64,000 nt of DNA. Source: Vampirovibrionales bacterium (GTDB taxonomy: Bacteria; Cyanobacteriota; Vampirovibrionia; Vampirovibrionales; Vampirovibrionaceae). A program made the translations under genes and the position numbers. The stretch is from assembly GCA_016712355.1 (NCBI GenBank), contig JADJRF010000005.1:1364001-1428000 (forward strand), given 5' to 3'. This document shows positions 15,040 to 23,833 of this stretch, one piece after another; position 1 is the first letter of the stretch, and the number at the start of each line of letters is the position of its first letter. The notes under the pieces are model-generated. The model saw nothing but the letters and a program-made list of their open reading frames with translations, had not been told where the DNA came from and searched no databases.

Positions 15040-17328
15040 TTAAGGCTGACGACGGCGAGTCTGCTTGCCGCCATTGCCGCCGCGCTTTGAGGCGGCGCTA
15101 ACAGCCGTTTCTTTCTCTTTGCGGTGATGCCCATTGGAGGCGCCGTTGGCGGGGCGGGCTTCCACAGCGGCGAGCAACATGGCGTCGCGGCGATTTTCCA
15201 GAGAGTCGCGGCGGGTGGCCAGATCGTCTTCGTAGCGGTGGATGCGGGCCATTCGTTCTTTTGTGGGCGTTTTCCGCAGGGTGCTTTCCATGCGGCGCTT
15301 TTCAGTCTCGGCGTGGTTGAGATGGTTCTGATACAGGTGAATCAGCAGCGATTGCTTCTTCTCGGCGTGCGCAACGCCTTTTTCGAGCGGCAACTCGGGA
15401 TGCACGCCATGTTCAATCTGTTTCTTCTCCAGCTCGGCGGCGTCCAGATGGTATTGAAACAGCGTGACGTAGAGTTCCTGCTCGCGCTCATCCAGGCGTT
15501 GACGCGGCACGGCGCGTTCGGCGCCCAGGCTCTCCTGGCGATTGGCCAGATGATGACGGATATCTTCAATCTCGCGTTCCAGCTTACGCAATACCTGTTC
15601 CTGAGCCGAAGCGTCTTCGGCGGGAGCGTCGCCGTAAGGATACGAGTAATCGGGGCCGTAACGCTCTGTCATCCTCGTTTTACGCGCGCGAATGGCTTCG
15701 TCAAACGCTTTGAGCGTGGTGCGCTCTTCGGCGGCCTCGTCGACCGGAATGGCTTCGCCGCTGAACAGCGAGCGGGCCTGATTTTTCACTGAGCGGGCCA
15801 TCGCATGCACCGCCGGATTGCGACGCGCCTGATTGCGGACGATGACCGCCATCAACGCGAGCAGCGGCCCCAGCAGCAGGCTGATAATAAACTGGTGCAA
15901 GGGCGCTGGGAAGTTCGGCTTTTTAGGCAGGCGGGGACGGTCCACGATGAACACGTTACTGAGCGTCTGCGCTTCCTTCATCTGGGCTTCGGTGTGCTTA
16001 CGGCGTAAGGCGTCCAGCGCTTCGCTGAGTGAGCGTTCCCGCTGTTCGATATTGGCGAGCCCTTCTTCAACGGCGGGCAGCATCTTCATGCGATTGTCCA
16101 GCACTTTGACGCGGCCTTGCAGGGCAGACGCTTCCTGACTGAGGCGGTTCATTTCCGCCTGCGCGGTGACCATCTGGTTGACCATGAGGCCGCGCGTAGG
16201 GTCTTGCATCGCGATCATGCTGTCGGCGTTGCGGTCGGTCCCCACCGTGCGAACCATTTCTTTACGGATATCCTGCTGAACTTGCGCCATCTTGGCGCGT
16301 ACTTCCTGCACCTTGGGGTTGTTATCCGTCAAGGAGCTGGAGAGAAACGCATTGGTTTCCGACAGATTGTACAGATCGCCTTTGAGACGATTGAGCGTGG
16401 CGTTCATGCCCACGGCGGAAGCGCGAACGGCTTGGGTTGGGCTCATTCCCAACGTTTGCTGATAACGCGACAGTTCGGCGCGCTTGCCGTTGGCGCGGGC
16501 AATGGTCTGGTTCAAGCGATCGACGAAGTCTGCGCGCATCTTGGTAGCTTCGTAGCCCTCGCGCATGCTGTCGACCAGATTGTGCTTTTGTTTGAAGGCG
16601 CTTTTTTCGCGGCGAACGACGGCTAATTGGCGATCCAGCTTTTCGAGCTGCTCTTCCATGTAGTCGCTGCGGCTTTTCTGCTCCGCCTGATTCACTTCCA
16701 GACTGGCCTTCTGGAAGGCTGACAGCGTTACGTTTGCAATATCGCGCGCTAAGTAAGGGTCGGTCCATTTCACCCGGACGGAAATCAGGTCAGTTCCCGC
16801 TTTGTTTTTGGCGGAGATGATATCCGAGCCGTCTTTAAAGAAATTTGTCCAGTCGGTTTTATTCTGTACGCCCAGCGCGCGGAGTTCTTCAGGATGCAAC
16901 TGCGTAAAGAAGTCCCACAGAGCGTCCATAATGGTCGCAGATTTCAGCAGTTCCATTGTGTTAAGGACGGGGTTGGCAGACTGTGAAGACGTCGTGCGCG
17001 GCGCGCCGTTTTGCTCGGTGTCCGGGCCGATGTAGCCGTTGGTGATGGCGGAATCCTTGATAAGCGCCATACCTTCCGACTGATACGTAGGCTTGTAAAC
17101 CAACAGGCCGTAAACCAGCATCCAACACCAGACAAACAGAGTGACGCCAGCCATTAAACGGGCGTTTTGACGGAAAAATGGTTTGCGGGCCATCTGTTCG
17201 CCGACTGGGGCGAGGGCGTCGTTAGACGATCGAAGCCCCTTGGAAAGGGGACTTGTTAACGCGCGTACGGCATGGCGAAGGGGCTTGAAGAAGGCGGCAA
17301 AACGGCTCATAGCATGCAAAAACGTCAT
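15040..17328 (-). CDS. Wzz/GumC-type polysaccharide co-polymerase with long C-terminal coiled coil
   Basis: Family members sit in the inner membrane and control the length or export of surface polysaccharide. The 762-residue protein has one membrane helix at about 58-78, a Wzz-type periplasmic part with long coiled coils (about 205-460), the Pro-rich motif RPRLPKKPNFPAP (465-477) and a second helix at about 481-498. Instead of stopping or carrying a tyrosine kinase, it continues for about 264 cytoplasmic residues of charged coiled coil. This tail holds two similar segments, LYVTLFQYHLDAAELEKKQIE and LLIHLYQNHLNHAETEKRRME, and ends in a basic Arg/Lys tail. No P-loop is visible. The exact start is uncertain; MSRFAAFF at 17310 is an alternative. 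Confidence 0.82.
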   Translation of the reverse strand: MTFLHAMSRFAAFFKPLRHAVRALTSPLSKGLRSSNDALAPVGEQMARKPFFRQNARLMAGVTLFVWCWMLVYGLLVYKPTYQSEGMALIKDSAITNGYIGPDTEQNGAPRTTSSQSANPVLNTMELLKSATIMDALWDFFTQLHPEELRALGVQNKTDWTNFFKDGSDIISAKNKAGTDLISVRVKWTDPYLARDIANVTLSAFQKASLEVNQAEQKSRSDYMEEQLEKLDRQLAVVRREKSAFKQKHNLVDSMREGYEATKMRADFVDRLNQTIARANGKRAELSRYQQTLGMSPTQAVRASAVGMNATLNRLKGDLYNLSETNAFLSSSLTDNNPKVQEVRAKMAQVQQDIRKEMVRTVGTDRNADSMIAMQDPTRGLMVNQMVTAQAEMNRLSQEASALQGRVKVLDNRMKMLPAVEEGLANIEQRERSLSEALDALRRKHTEAQMKEAQTLSNVFIVDRPRLPKKPNFPAPLHQFIISLLLGPLLALMAVIVRNQARRNPAVHAMARSVKNQARSLFSGEAIPVDEAAEERTTLKAFDEAIRARKTRMTERYGPDYSYPYGDAPAEDASAQEQVLRKLEREIEDIRHHLANRQESLGAERAVPRQRLDEREQELYVTLFQYHLDAAELEKKQIEHGVHPELPLEKGVAHAEKKQSLLIHLYQNHLNHAETEKRRMESTLRKTPTKERMARIHRYEDDLATRRDSLENRRDAMLLAAVEARPANGASNGHHRKEKETAVSAASKRGGNGGKQTRRRQP

Positions 17329-17803
17329 CCTCGCATTACAGAGATTTCAGTGTAGAGGAAGGGGATTCAAATTGAAAGCGACAGGAATCATGGCGTCTCA
17401 ACAAAACTTAATGCCTATCCCTTATATCGTCTCAGCGCCTTTCGTTCGACATGACTCTCGATGCGCCCAACAGTTTCTTGCCTGTTCCAATGCCGGTAAA
17501 CGCCGGTTTAAGACTTCCTTAAGGATTGCATGGGAACATACTTTCATTAGACGACGTCTCAAGACCCCAGCAAGAACGAAAGCAAAGGCTGGATCAACCG
17601 TTTAATGCCGTATCAACCCTAAATCGCTATTCTCCGCCAGGAACGCGCATGGACAGTAGAGCCTTGGCTCTCCTTGCCTGTGCTGGTTCCGGCTGCGGCT
17701 TTGCGTATGACGCAACAGCCATAGGCAGCGGTTTTGCGTTGCCAGATTTTACGCAAACGGCGCTCCCTCCTGCGCCCAATATAGAAAAGAGAGCCGTCAT
17801 TCC
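17329..17803. other. Divergent promoter region between the Wzz-like gene and the sigma factor gene
   Basis: About 475 bp between oppositely oriented genes. It must contain promoters in both directions, but I find no convincing -35/-10 pair. A 71-codon frame at 17390-17605 has a weak ribosome site and a very basic, low-quality product, so it is not annotated. Confidence 0.4.
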
Positions 17804-18811
17804 ATGAAACGCCCCCTCCCTCTTGAAACGCTTCAACCTCACCTCGACGCTCTGCAGGCGGATGGGCAGGCGCAAGCCTCCCTTGAGAGCCATCTGCGTG
17901 ACGATGGCGCACTCGCCCCTGTCGATCTGTCAATGTCCGAGATAAAAGGTCCCGAAACGGCCCCGACAATGGAAACGGACGATATTTTCCAGATCTTTCT
18001 GAAAGATGTCAGTCGCGAGTCTCGCATTGATCACACGCAAGAGCTTGATCTGGGCCGAAAAATCCGCCAGGGCGGCAAGGAATCCGTTGCGGCCCGTAAT
18101 GCGCTGATTCGCGCCAACCTGCGTCTGGTCATCAGTATTGCCAAGAAATACGTCGGCAATGGCGTTTCCTTTATGGATCTGATTCAGGAAGGCTCGCTGG
18201 GGCTGATTAAAGCGGCGGAGAAATACGATTACCGCCGAGGCCTCAAGTTCAGTACCTATGCAACGTGGTGGATTCGCCAGGCCATTTCGCGTTGTATCGA
18301 CAATACGGCGCGTACGATTCGCATTCCCACCCACATGATCGATAAAATCCGCTTGCTGCGGCATAAAAAGCAGGAACTTTCCATTGCGTTGCAGCGTGAG
18401 CCTTCTAATCCAGAGTTGGCTGCTTCCATGGGCGTCAGCGAAGATCAGGTGCAGGCGGCGCAAGCGGCGATGCGGACCGAATCGCTGAGTCTGGATATGG
18501 AAATCGGCGATGAGATGACCCTAAAAGATTACGTCGCCGATCAAAGCGTCGAAGACGCGCCGGATTACAAGACGTCTGACGCCTTCATGAGCCGCGATCT
18601 GCGCAATGCGATCGCAGAGCTGACCCCGCGCGAAACCTATATCCTTTCTGAACGTTTTGGCGTCAATCGCCGCGGAACGGGCCGAACCCTGGATCAACTA
18701 GGGCGAGAGCTCGGCTATTCCAAAGAGCGGGTGCGGCAAATTGAAAGCCGGGCCATCCGCAAGCTTCGCGCCAATGAAGATATCGCCCATCTTAAAGAAT
18801 ATCTCCGCTAA
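17804..18811 (+). CDS. RNA polymerase sigma factor, sigma-70 family (RpoD/SigA-like, no region 1.1)
   Basis: The 335-residue protein directs RNA polymerase to promoters. After a short acidic N-terminus it has region 1.2 (DIFQIFLKDVSRESRI, about 58-73), region 2 with the core-binding and -10 motifs (LIQEGSLGLIKAAEKYDYRRG and FSTYATWWIRQAI), region 3 (IRIPTHMIDKI), and region 4 with the helix-turn-helix TLDQLGRELGYSKERVRQIE. Region 1.1 is missing and the length is close to cyanobacterial group 2 factors, but it could also be the primary factor of this lineage. A strong terminator follows. Confidence 0.93.
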   Translation: MKRPLPLETLQPHLDALQADGQAQASLESHLRDDGALAPVDLSMSEIKGPETAPTMETDDIFQIFLKDVSRESRIDHTQELDLGRKIRQGGKESVAARNALIRANLRLVISIAKKYVGNGVSFMDLIQEGSLGLIKAAEKYDYRRGLKFSTYATWWIRQAISRCIDNTARTIRIPTHMIDKIRLLRHKKQELSIALQREPSNPELAASMGVSEDQVQAAQAAMRTESLSLDMEIGDEMTLKDYVADQSVEDAPDYKTSDAFMSRDLRNAIAELTPRETYILSERFGVNRRGTGRTLDQLGRELGYSKERVRQIESRAIRKLRANEDIAHLKEYLR

Positions 18812-18838
18812 CACCTGCCAAACTCAACCTCCTGAAAC

Positions 18839-18876
18839 CCCCTGACGTTAGATTTTCAAAAGCGTCAGGGGTTTTT
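18839..18876 (+). terminator. Terminator of the sigma factor gene
   Basis: CCCCTGACG pairs with CGTCAGGGG and is followed by TTTTT, 28 bp after the stop codon. Confidence 0.92.
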
Positions 18877-19188
18877 GTTAAGAGTTGCCGCCTCTGTGGA
18901 CGCCATCAAATCGCCATCTCTCTGACAGCAGCGCTGGCAAGAGTGATAACGGGGAGATGTAAAGCGTCAAAACCCTTGCGGTTAGAGGCTTTTAAAAAAA
19001 AATTAAAACATCAGGCAATTTCATTAATATGAATGTTTTTATTAATACAGAAGAGACAAGACGCCGCTGAGAGACTCGAAGAAAGCAAAGCCCCTCCATC
19101 GAGAATCCTGCGCCACGCGCATCAGCGAGAGGCCCTGAATCTTCATAGATTTCAACCCAAACCTCCCACCCCTAAGTGACTTTTGATG
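18877..19188. other. Gene-free stretch leading into an orphan terminator
   Basis: About 310 bp with no reading frame. The middle (about 19000-19050) is very AT-rich and could hold a promoter (TATTAATA). The following 150 bp are GC-richer and lead straight into a perfect terminator, so a small RNA of about 150-170 nt is possible. No known RNA family was recognised. Confidence 0.35.
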
Positions 19189-19216
19189 AGTAGAGTTCCC
19201 CAACTCTACTTTTTTC
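19189..19216 (+). terminator. Perfect terminator hairpin without an upstream gene
   Basis: AGTAGAGTT and AACTCTACT form a 9-bp perfect stem around CCCC, followed by six T (19211-19215 plus the stem's last T). The sigma gene already has its own terminator 320 bp earlier, so this one ends something else or blocks read-through into the acetyltransferase genes. Confidence 0.8.
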
Positions 19217-19284
19217 TTTTGGGAACGTTTTGAACTGATATGATAAAAGGCGTTTCGTTCTGCGTTTGCGCCTGAGCGCGCCTG

Positions 19285-19878
19285 ATGACTGACGACGCTT
19301 CGTTTGCCCCGCTGCCTGCTCCCGACGTCCGCTCGCTTCGGATTCGTCGGCTGGAGACGCGCGACATTGAGCTGCTGATGGCGATTGAGTCGGTCTCGTT
19401 CGGCCGGTTTTTCTGGTCAGCGGATATTTTTCATCGGGAGCTGCGAAACCCTGGTTCGCGCTATTACGCGTTGACCGACGATCGGGAATCGCCAGATCGC
19501 CTGATTGGCTACAATGGGCTTTGGAAAATGCGCGATGAGGCGCATTTTACGACGGTTGCGATTCATCCGCATTTGAGACGGCGCTCGCTGGGAGAGTTGA
19601 TGCATTGTCACTTGCTCGGCGTCAGCGTAAAAGAAGGCGTGCGATGGATTACAACTGAAATTCGCGGCGCAAATGTGGGTTCTCAGAACTTATGCTACAA
19701 ATATGGCTTCTATGCCGTGGGTTTGCGTCGGCGGTACTATCAGGATAACGAAGAAGATGCGCTGGTAATGGTTTCGCCGGACTTGCGATCGCATGCCTGG
19801 CAAACGTTGTACAATCGGCGCAAGGCCGAACTTCGAACGGCGGTCGGCGGGGCGTGGCCCAGCGGATTCTCGGTATGA
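19285..19878 (+). CDS. RimI-like GNAT acetyltransferase (first of a tandem pair)
   Basis: RimI-type enzymes acetylate the N-terminal alanine of ribosomal protein S18 or other protein N-termini with acetyl-CoA. The 197-residue product has the RimI-like IESVSFGRFFWSADIF segment near residue 36, the acetyl-CoA loop HPHLRRRSLGELM, and NLCYKYGFYAVGLRRRYYQDNEEDA, matching the family's NxxAxxLYxKxGF stretch. The usual Gly in the RxxGxG/A loop is Ser here. It is clearly paralogous to the next gene. No clear ribosome site precedes the ATG. Confidence 0.85.
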   Translation: MTDDASFAPLPAPDVRSLRIRRLETRDIELLMAIESVSFGRFFWSADIFHRELRNPGSRYYALTDDRESPDRLIGYNGLWKMRDEAHFTTVAIHPHLRRRSLGELMHCHLLGVSVKEGVRWITTEIRGANVGSQNLCYKYGFYAVGLRRRYYQDNEEDALVMVSPDLRSHAWQTLYNRRKAELRTAVGGAWPSGFSV

Positions 19879-19956
19879 CGTTCGCCTGGCCGCCGTTCGG
19901 TGCGGTTTTTTCAGACGCTGTCGCTATTGTACGTGCGCGACGGCAAGAGGTTTTCC

Positions 19957-20544
19957 ATGTCGCCCATTACGCCCTCTCAACTTGAGATTCGCCGGATGCG
20001 CGCAGCCGACGTTGGCGGCGTCATGGCGATTGAATCCGTATCGTTCGGGACGCATCATTGGTCGGAGGACTCTTTTCTGGCCGAGCTCAACAATCCTATG
20101 GGGCGTTACTTTACTCTGGCCTTGCGCTCGCCCGAGCGCGGAGGGCCTTCAGAACAGCCTTACGGGCATGTCGCTGGCTATGGCGGCTACTGGTTGATTT
20201 TGGACGAGGCGCATATTACCACGCTGGCTGTTCATCCAGAGTATCGTGGGCATTCATTGGGAGAAGCCTTGCTCTTGCAGCTACTGGATTGCTGTCTGGG
20301 GCAAACCGTCCATTGGGTGACGCTGGAAGTGCGGGTCTCCAACGAGGCGGCGCAAAATCTCTATTATAAGTATGGCTTTGAGGTGTCGGGCAGGCGTCGC
20401 CGGTACTATCAGGACAACGAAGAAGACGCCCTGATTATGACGACGCCGGATATTGCGACAGAGGCCTTTCGGACGCTATTTCGAACGCGAAAGGCCGCTT
20501 ACGTCAAAACCTTCGCGGGTTTGCCGCAGGGCGTTTCCGTATGA
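19957..20544 (+). CDS. RimI-like GNAT acetyltransferase (second of a tandem pair)
   Basis: The 195-residue protein starts at ATG 19957 after an AAGAGG ribosome site; a longer frame from 19900 is less likely. It shares with its upstream neighbour the segment MAIESVSFGTHHWSEDSF, the acetyl-CoA loop HPEYRGHSLGEALL and NLYYKYGFEVSGRRRRYYQ, followed by the same DNEEDALIM run. This copy keeps NEAAQNLYYKYGF, closer to canonical RimI, so it is the better candidate for the true S18 acetylase. Its stop overlaps the start of bioY by ATGA, so the two are translationally coupled. Confidence 0.88.
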   Translation: MSPITPSQLEIRRMRAADVGGVMAIESVSFGTHHWSEDSFLAELNNPMGRYFTLALRSPERGGPSEQPYGHVAGYGGYWLILDEAHITTLAVHPEYRGHSLGEALLLQLLDCCLGQTVHWVTLEVRVSNEAAQNLYYKYGFEVSGRRRRYYQDNEEDALIMTTPDIATEAFRTLFRTRKAAYVKTFAGLPQGVSV

Positions 20545-21350
20545 CCGCTAAGCCGCCGCCTGCCACGCCGCTGTCTGTCAAAGGACTGCGCTCCAAGGGC
20601 TTAAAGCCGAATTCCGCTCGACCTCAGTCCGCCGCGAGTCGTCGGCGTCCGGCGCGATCGGAGTTTGTCGATCCCGATCAGGCCGGCTTGGATTTGCGTC
20701 AGGAAACGGCGAAAGCCCCGTCGATTAATCTGATTAGTCTAATGGTCGCGGGGTTGGCCGGTCTGTTGCTTGCCCTGACGCCGTATTGCGTGATGGCGCT
20801 GCCGAACATTATTGGACCTTTGTTGGTTAATGCCAACATCGGGAGCGATGCGCCGACCGGCTACAGCGTGGCGTTCATGACGCCTTTTTTACCTGTGGCG
20901 GCCTTTATCGGCGGCTTACTGGGCTGGCGTCTTGGCGGCGGGGTGGTGGCGGTTTTTCTCGTCGCAGGCTTTTGCGGGATGCCGCTCTTTGCCGATGGCG
21001 GCGGGTGGGATTACGTTTCGCGGCCGGGATTCGGCTATTTAATCGGCGCGCTGGTTTCCGCTGGGGTTGCGGGCGTTTTACTGTCGTCTCGCTCGCAGGC
21101 GCGTGAAGGTAACGTATTGTACGCGGCGCGCGCGATCGTCTCAGGCATTATCGCCATGGCGGTTGCGCATGGCTGCGGACTCATTGGGCTGACTGTTCAA
21201 TTCCTGATAGGCGTGATGAGCTTTACGGATTTGGGGCAATGGGCTGTCCAGTTGAGCGCGATGCCCGTCGTCTATGATGCGCTGTTCACGGCGGCTTGGC
21301 TGGGACTGGTACGCCCGTTGCGCATGATATTCTGGCTGGTCATGTATTGA
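20541..21350 (+). CDS. bioY: BioY family biotin transporter component
   Basis: BioY is the biotin-binding membrane subunit of an energy-coupling-factor transporter and can also work alone. The 269-residue protein has about 70 hydrophilic N-terminal residues that are longer than usual, then about six membrane helices. The segment ACFCGMPLFADGGG-like part (FCGMPLFADGGGWDYV) followed by RPGFGYLIGALVSAG matches the family's conserved helix pair. It overlaps the rimI-like gene by 4 bp. No ecfAT genes are nearby. Confidence 0.8.
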   Translation: MTAKPPPATPLSVKGLRSKGLKPNSARPQSAASRRRPARSEFVDPDQAGLDLRQETAKAPSINLISLMVAGLAGLLLALTPYCVMALPNIIGPLLVNANIGSDAPTGYSVAFMTPFLPVAAFIGGLLGWRLGGGVVAVFLVAGFCGMPLFADGGGWDYVSRPGFGYLIGALVSAGVAGVLLSSRSQAREGNVLYAARAIVSGIIAMAVAHGCGLIGLTVQFLIGVMSFTDLGQWAVQLSAMPVVYDALFTAAWLGLVRPLRMIFWLVMY

Positions 21351-21426
21351 GCTTAGCGCGCTGCGCCGATGTGACGTATAATAAGCGGGCTCTCCGCGCA
21401 ATCCCTTGGTTATCGTAAGAGCCTTC

Positions 21427-22797
21427 ATGAAAAAGAACCGCATCTCGACCGTCAAAGTTGGCCTGTTGGCCATTGTCAGCCTGGCTGCGCTGGTATTTGT
21501 CCTGATTTGGCTGCGGGGACGCGGCATTGATGAGGGCCGCCCGTTTGAGGTGTTCTTTCAGGACGTGGATGGGATGCGTGAAGCCGCCCCGGTCCAAATG
21601 ATGGGGATACGTATCGGCTTTGTGGACGCTATCCAGCCGATTGCCCGAGAAGGGCTGTATCGCGTGCGCGTGCGCTTTAGCGTAATCGACAAGACCGTGG
21701 AAATCCCAAAAGGCTCGACGCTGTCCATTGAGCAATCAGGCCTGATTGGTGAGAAATTTCTGGAGATTACGCCGCCTCAACGTCGCGACGCTTTTGTGGA
21801 TGCGTCTCCGGCTTTAATCAAGGCGGCTTTGCCGCCGCTGGCAACGCCATTCCCATTGCAAATGCCTTACGCCGAAGGGGTTGTCACGGTGGGGCGCGTA
21901 GAAGAGGCGATTGCGACTCCCCCTGCCAAAAGCTCTAAAATCCCGCCTCGATATCAGCTGTATTATCGCGTGACGCGTCCGGGCTCTGTTTTGCCAAAAG
22001 AAGCCGCTTACGAATGGACGCAGACGCCTGACGGGCAGCCTGCCCTGCTCGTTCGTCCTCGCGGGGAAGATGAACTGGCCCATCTCCCGGATTCGGGTCT
22101 ATTTTTCACCATCGTCAATCCGATGCGCATGAAAGAATTTCTGGAGATCCAGATGGATTCCGCTCTTGCGCTCAAGTTGACCAATGAGAAAGTCGCCAAG
22201 CTGCTGTCCGATGAAACCATCGCCTCGCTCAACAGTACCGTTAAAAACACGGAACTGCTGACGGCTCGGGCTACAGTTGCGATTGACACGGCCAACGGCT
22301 TATTCTCACTGGCGCACAAAGACTTACAGCATCTGGTCGTGACGACTGAGCAACTTGCCGGTAACTTACTCGTGGTCAGTAACAACGTCAACGAAGTGAT
22401 TGGCGATCCCCAACTGAAGCAGGACGTGTCTTCGACGGTTTCATCCATTCGGCAGTCTTCCGCTGCGCTCAACGAGCTGATTCGTGATCCTGCGTTGTCT
22501 GAAACTCTCAGGCTGGCCCACGGCACGGTAAAAGATTCTGCTGAACTGGCGGCGACGCTTAAAAAAACAGCCCAGGATCCGGCCTTGCAGCAGCGTCTCG
22601 AACGATCGCTTTCCAGTCTGAATGAGTCGCTCGATAAGGTTTCCGGGATTACCGCACAATTAGAAGCCTTTTCCCAGAAAGATGGCGGGGCCTCGTTGGA
22701 AAAGATTGTTGAGGATGTGCATGCCTCGTCCGCCAACCTGCGTAAATTTTCGGATCGGCTGAAAGGGCGATTTGTTCTCTTTCGCCTGATGTTCTAA
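21427..22797 (+). CDS. MCE/MlaD family lipid transport protein
   Basis: MCE proteins bind lipids in the periplasm and work with a MlaEF-type ABC transporter to move phospholipids between membranes. The 456-residue protein has one N-terminal helix (about 10-28), an MCE domain (EVFFQDVDGMREAAPVQMMGIRIGFVDAI and so on; about 42-125) and a long C-terminal helical part with repeated short patterns (SALNELIRDPALSETL, TAQDPALQQRLERSL). An upstream TTG start at 21406 is possible, but MKKNR at 21427 gives a normal signal anchor. No mlaE or mlaF is nearby. Confidence 0.88.
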   Translation: MKKNRISTVKVGLLAIVSLAALVFVLIWLRGRGIDEGRPFEVFFQDVDGMREAAPVQMMGIRIGFVDAIQPIAREGLYRVRVRFSVIDKTVEIPKGSTLSIEQSGLIGEKFLEITPPQRRDAFVDASPALIKAALPPLATPFPLQMPYAEGVVTVGRVEEAIATPPAKSSKIPPRYQLYYRVTRPGSVLPKEAAYEWTQTPDGQPALLVRPRGEDELAHLPDSGLFFTIVNPMRMKEFLEIQMDSALALKLTNEKVAKLLSDETIASLNSTVKNTELLTARATVAIDTANGLFSLAHKDLQHLVVTTEQLAGNLLVVSNNVNEVIGDPQLKQDVSSTVSSIRQSSAALNELIRDPALSETLRLAHGTVKDSAELAATLKKTAQDPALQQRLERSLSSLNESLDKVSGITAQLEAFSQKDGGASLEKIVEDVHASSANLRKFSDRLKGRFVLFRLMF

Positions 22798-22805
22798 AAC
22801 ACCCG

Positions 22806-23222
22806 CTAAAATCCAACAATGGGCGCTAGCGGATCGGGTTCTGTAGGCGCAGGCGTTTTGCCGTCTTCTGTGAGGAGCGCGTCTACTGGGGTCAAGGCTG
22901 CCAAAAAGGCCGTGTCGCTTTCTGTTTGGCTCGCTTGATACTCGGCATCCCATTGATGGAATGTCTGTTGAATACGAGCTTGAGAGACCTCGCGTTGCGG
23001 AGAAACGCGCGCCGTTAATGGGATGGCTGCCGCTAAGAGCGTGATGGCTGCGACAAGCGCCCATCCGCCCCGGAGGAGGGTTCGTCGCCGGGCGCGCTCC
23101 TGTTGAACGCCGCGTTCAATGCGCTCCATCAGTCCGCCGGGAGGCGGCGCGTCGGGCAAGGCGTTAAACAGACGTCGCGCCCACGCCGCATCGTCGCGCG
23201 CATTATTCTGCAATAGCGTCAT
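22806..23222 (-). CDS. Putative membrane anti-sigma factor
   Basis: The 138-residue protein starts at ATG 23222, overlapping the stop of the ECF sigma gene by ATGA, the usual arrangement for a cognate anti-sigma factor. It has about 48 cytoplasmic residues, one membrane helix (GWALVAAITLLAAAIPLTA, about 53-71) and a periplasmic part of about 65 residues. It contains no Cys, so it is not a zinc-binding (ZAS) anti-sigma. The function is inferred from topology and position; the sequence itself matches nothing I recognise. Confidence 0.7.
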   Translation of the reverse strand: MTLLQNNARDDAAWARRLFNALPDAPPPGGLMERIERGVQQERARRRTLLRGGWALVAAITLLAAAIPLTARVSPQREVSQARIQQTFHQWDAEYQASQTESDTAFLAALTPVDALLTEDGKTPAPTEPDPLAPIVGF

Positions 23223-23815
23223 GAGTCCAGCGCTCCTGTCAGTTCGCGCCGAAGCGTTTGCAGTCCGCGCCGAATCCATGTACGGACCGTGTTCAGCGGT
23301 GTCTGCATCGCGTCAGCGACTTCTTCGTACGAGAGTTCTTCCTGATAGCGAAGCCAAAGGGCTTGACGGTACCGGATATCGAGCTTCATCACAGCCTCTA
23401 GGGCGATCTGGCTATTAAATCGCGCCTCCAACGCCTGCATTTCATCGGGTCCGGCGGGATCTGCGTCAATAAAGGCCTCCTCAAGGGGGATTCCCGCCGG
23501 GCGTTTCGCCCGAAACGCCGATCGCGCGGTGTTCACCGCAATCCGAAAGAGCCAGGGTTTAAACGAACGCCGGGTATCAAAGCGCGAGAGGTTGCGATAT
23601 GCCTTGATAAAGGTTTCCTGAGACAAGTCTTCGGCTTGCTGGGCGTCGCCGGTCATTCTGAAGAGAAAGGCGTAAACGGGCGGCAGCCACAGTCCGACCA
23701 GGCGTGAGAAGGCGCGCGCGTCTCCCGACTGCGCTAATCGAATGCAGTCGACGTCGACCTGAGAAGGCGGCGCTAATGGCGGCAATGTCGGAAGGGAAGT
23801 TGGCATGGTTTCCAA
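23219..23815 (-). CDS. ECF sigma factor (RpoE/SigW type)
   Basis: The 198-residue protein has region 2 (VYAFLFRMTGDAQQAEDLSQETFIKAYRNL, about 48-77, in two motifs) and region 4 with helix-turn-helix LSYEEVADAMQTPLNTVRTWIRRG. The length is normal for the family. It is encoded between a Spy-like periplasmic protein (18 bp upstream) and the putative anti-sigma (overlapping), so the three genes form an envelope-stress cassette. The promoter is likely upstream of the Spy-like gene. Confidence 0.93.
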   Translation of the reverse strand: METMPTSLPTLPPLAPPSQVDVDCIRLAQSGDARAFSRLVGLWLPPVYAFLFRMTGDAQQAEDLSQETFIKAYRNLSRFDTRRSFKPWLFRIAVNTARSAFRAKRPAGIPLEEAFIDADPAGPDEMQALEARFNSQIALEAVMKLDIRYRQALWLRYQEELSYEEVADAMQTPLNTVRTWIRRGLQTLRRELTGALDS

Positions 23816-23833
23816 GCAAGGAGACCCTTCGGG

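Noticed and set aside
17390..17605. 71-codon plus-strand frame between the Wzz-like gene and the sigma gene
   Set aside because: The ribosome site is too close to the ATG, and the product is very basic and looks random.
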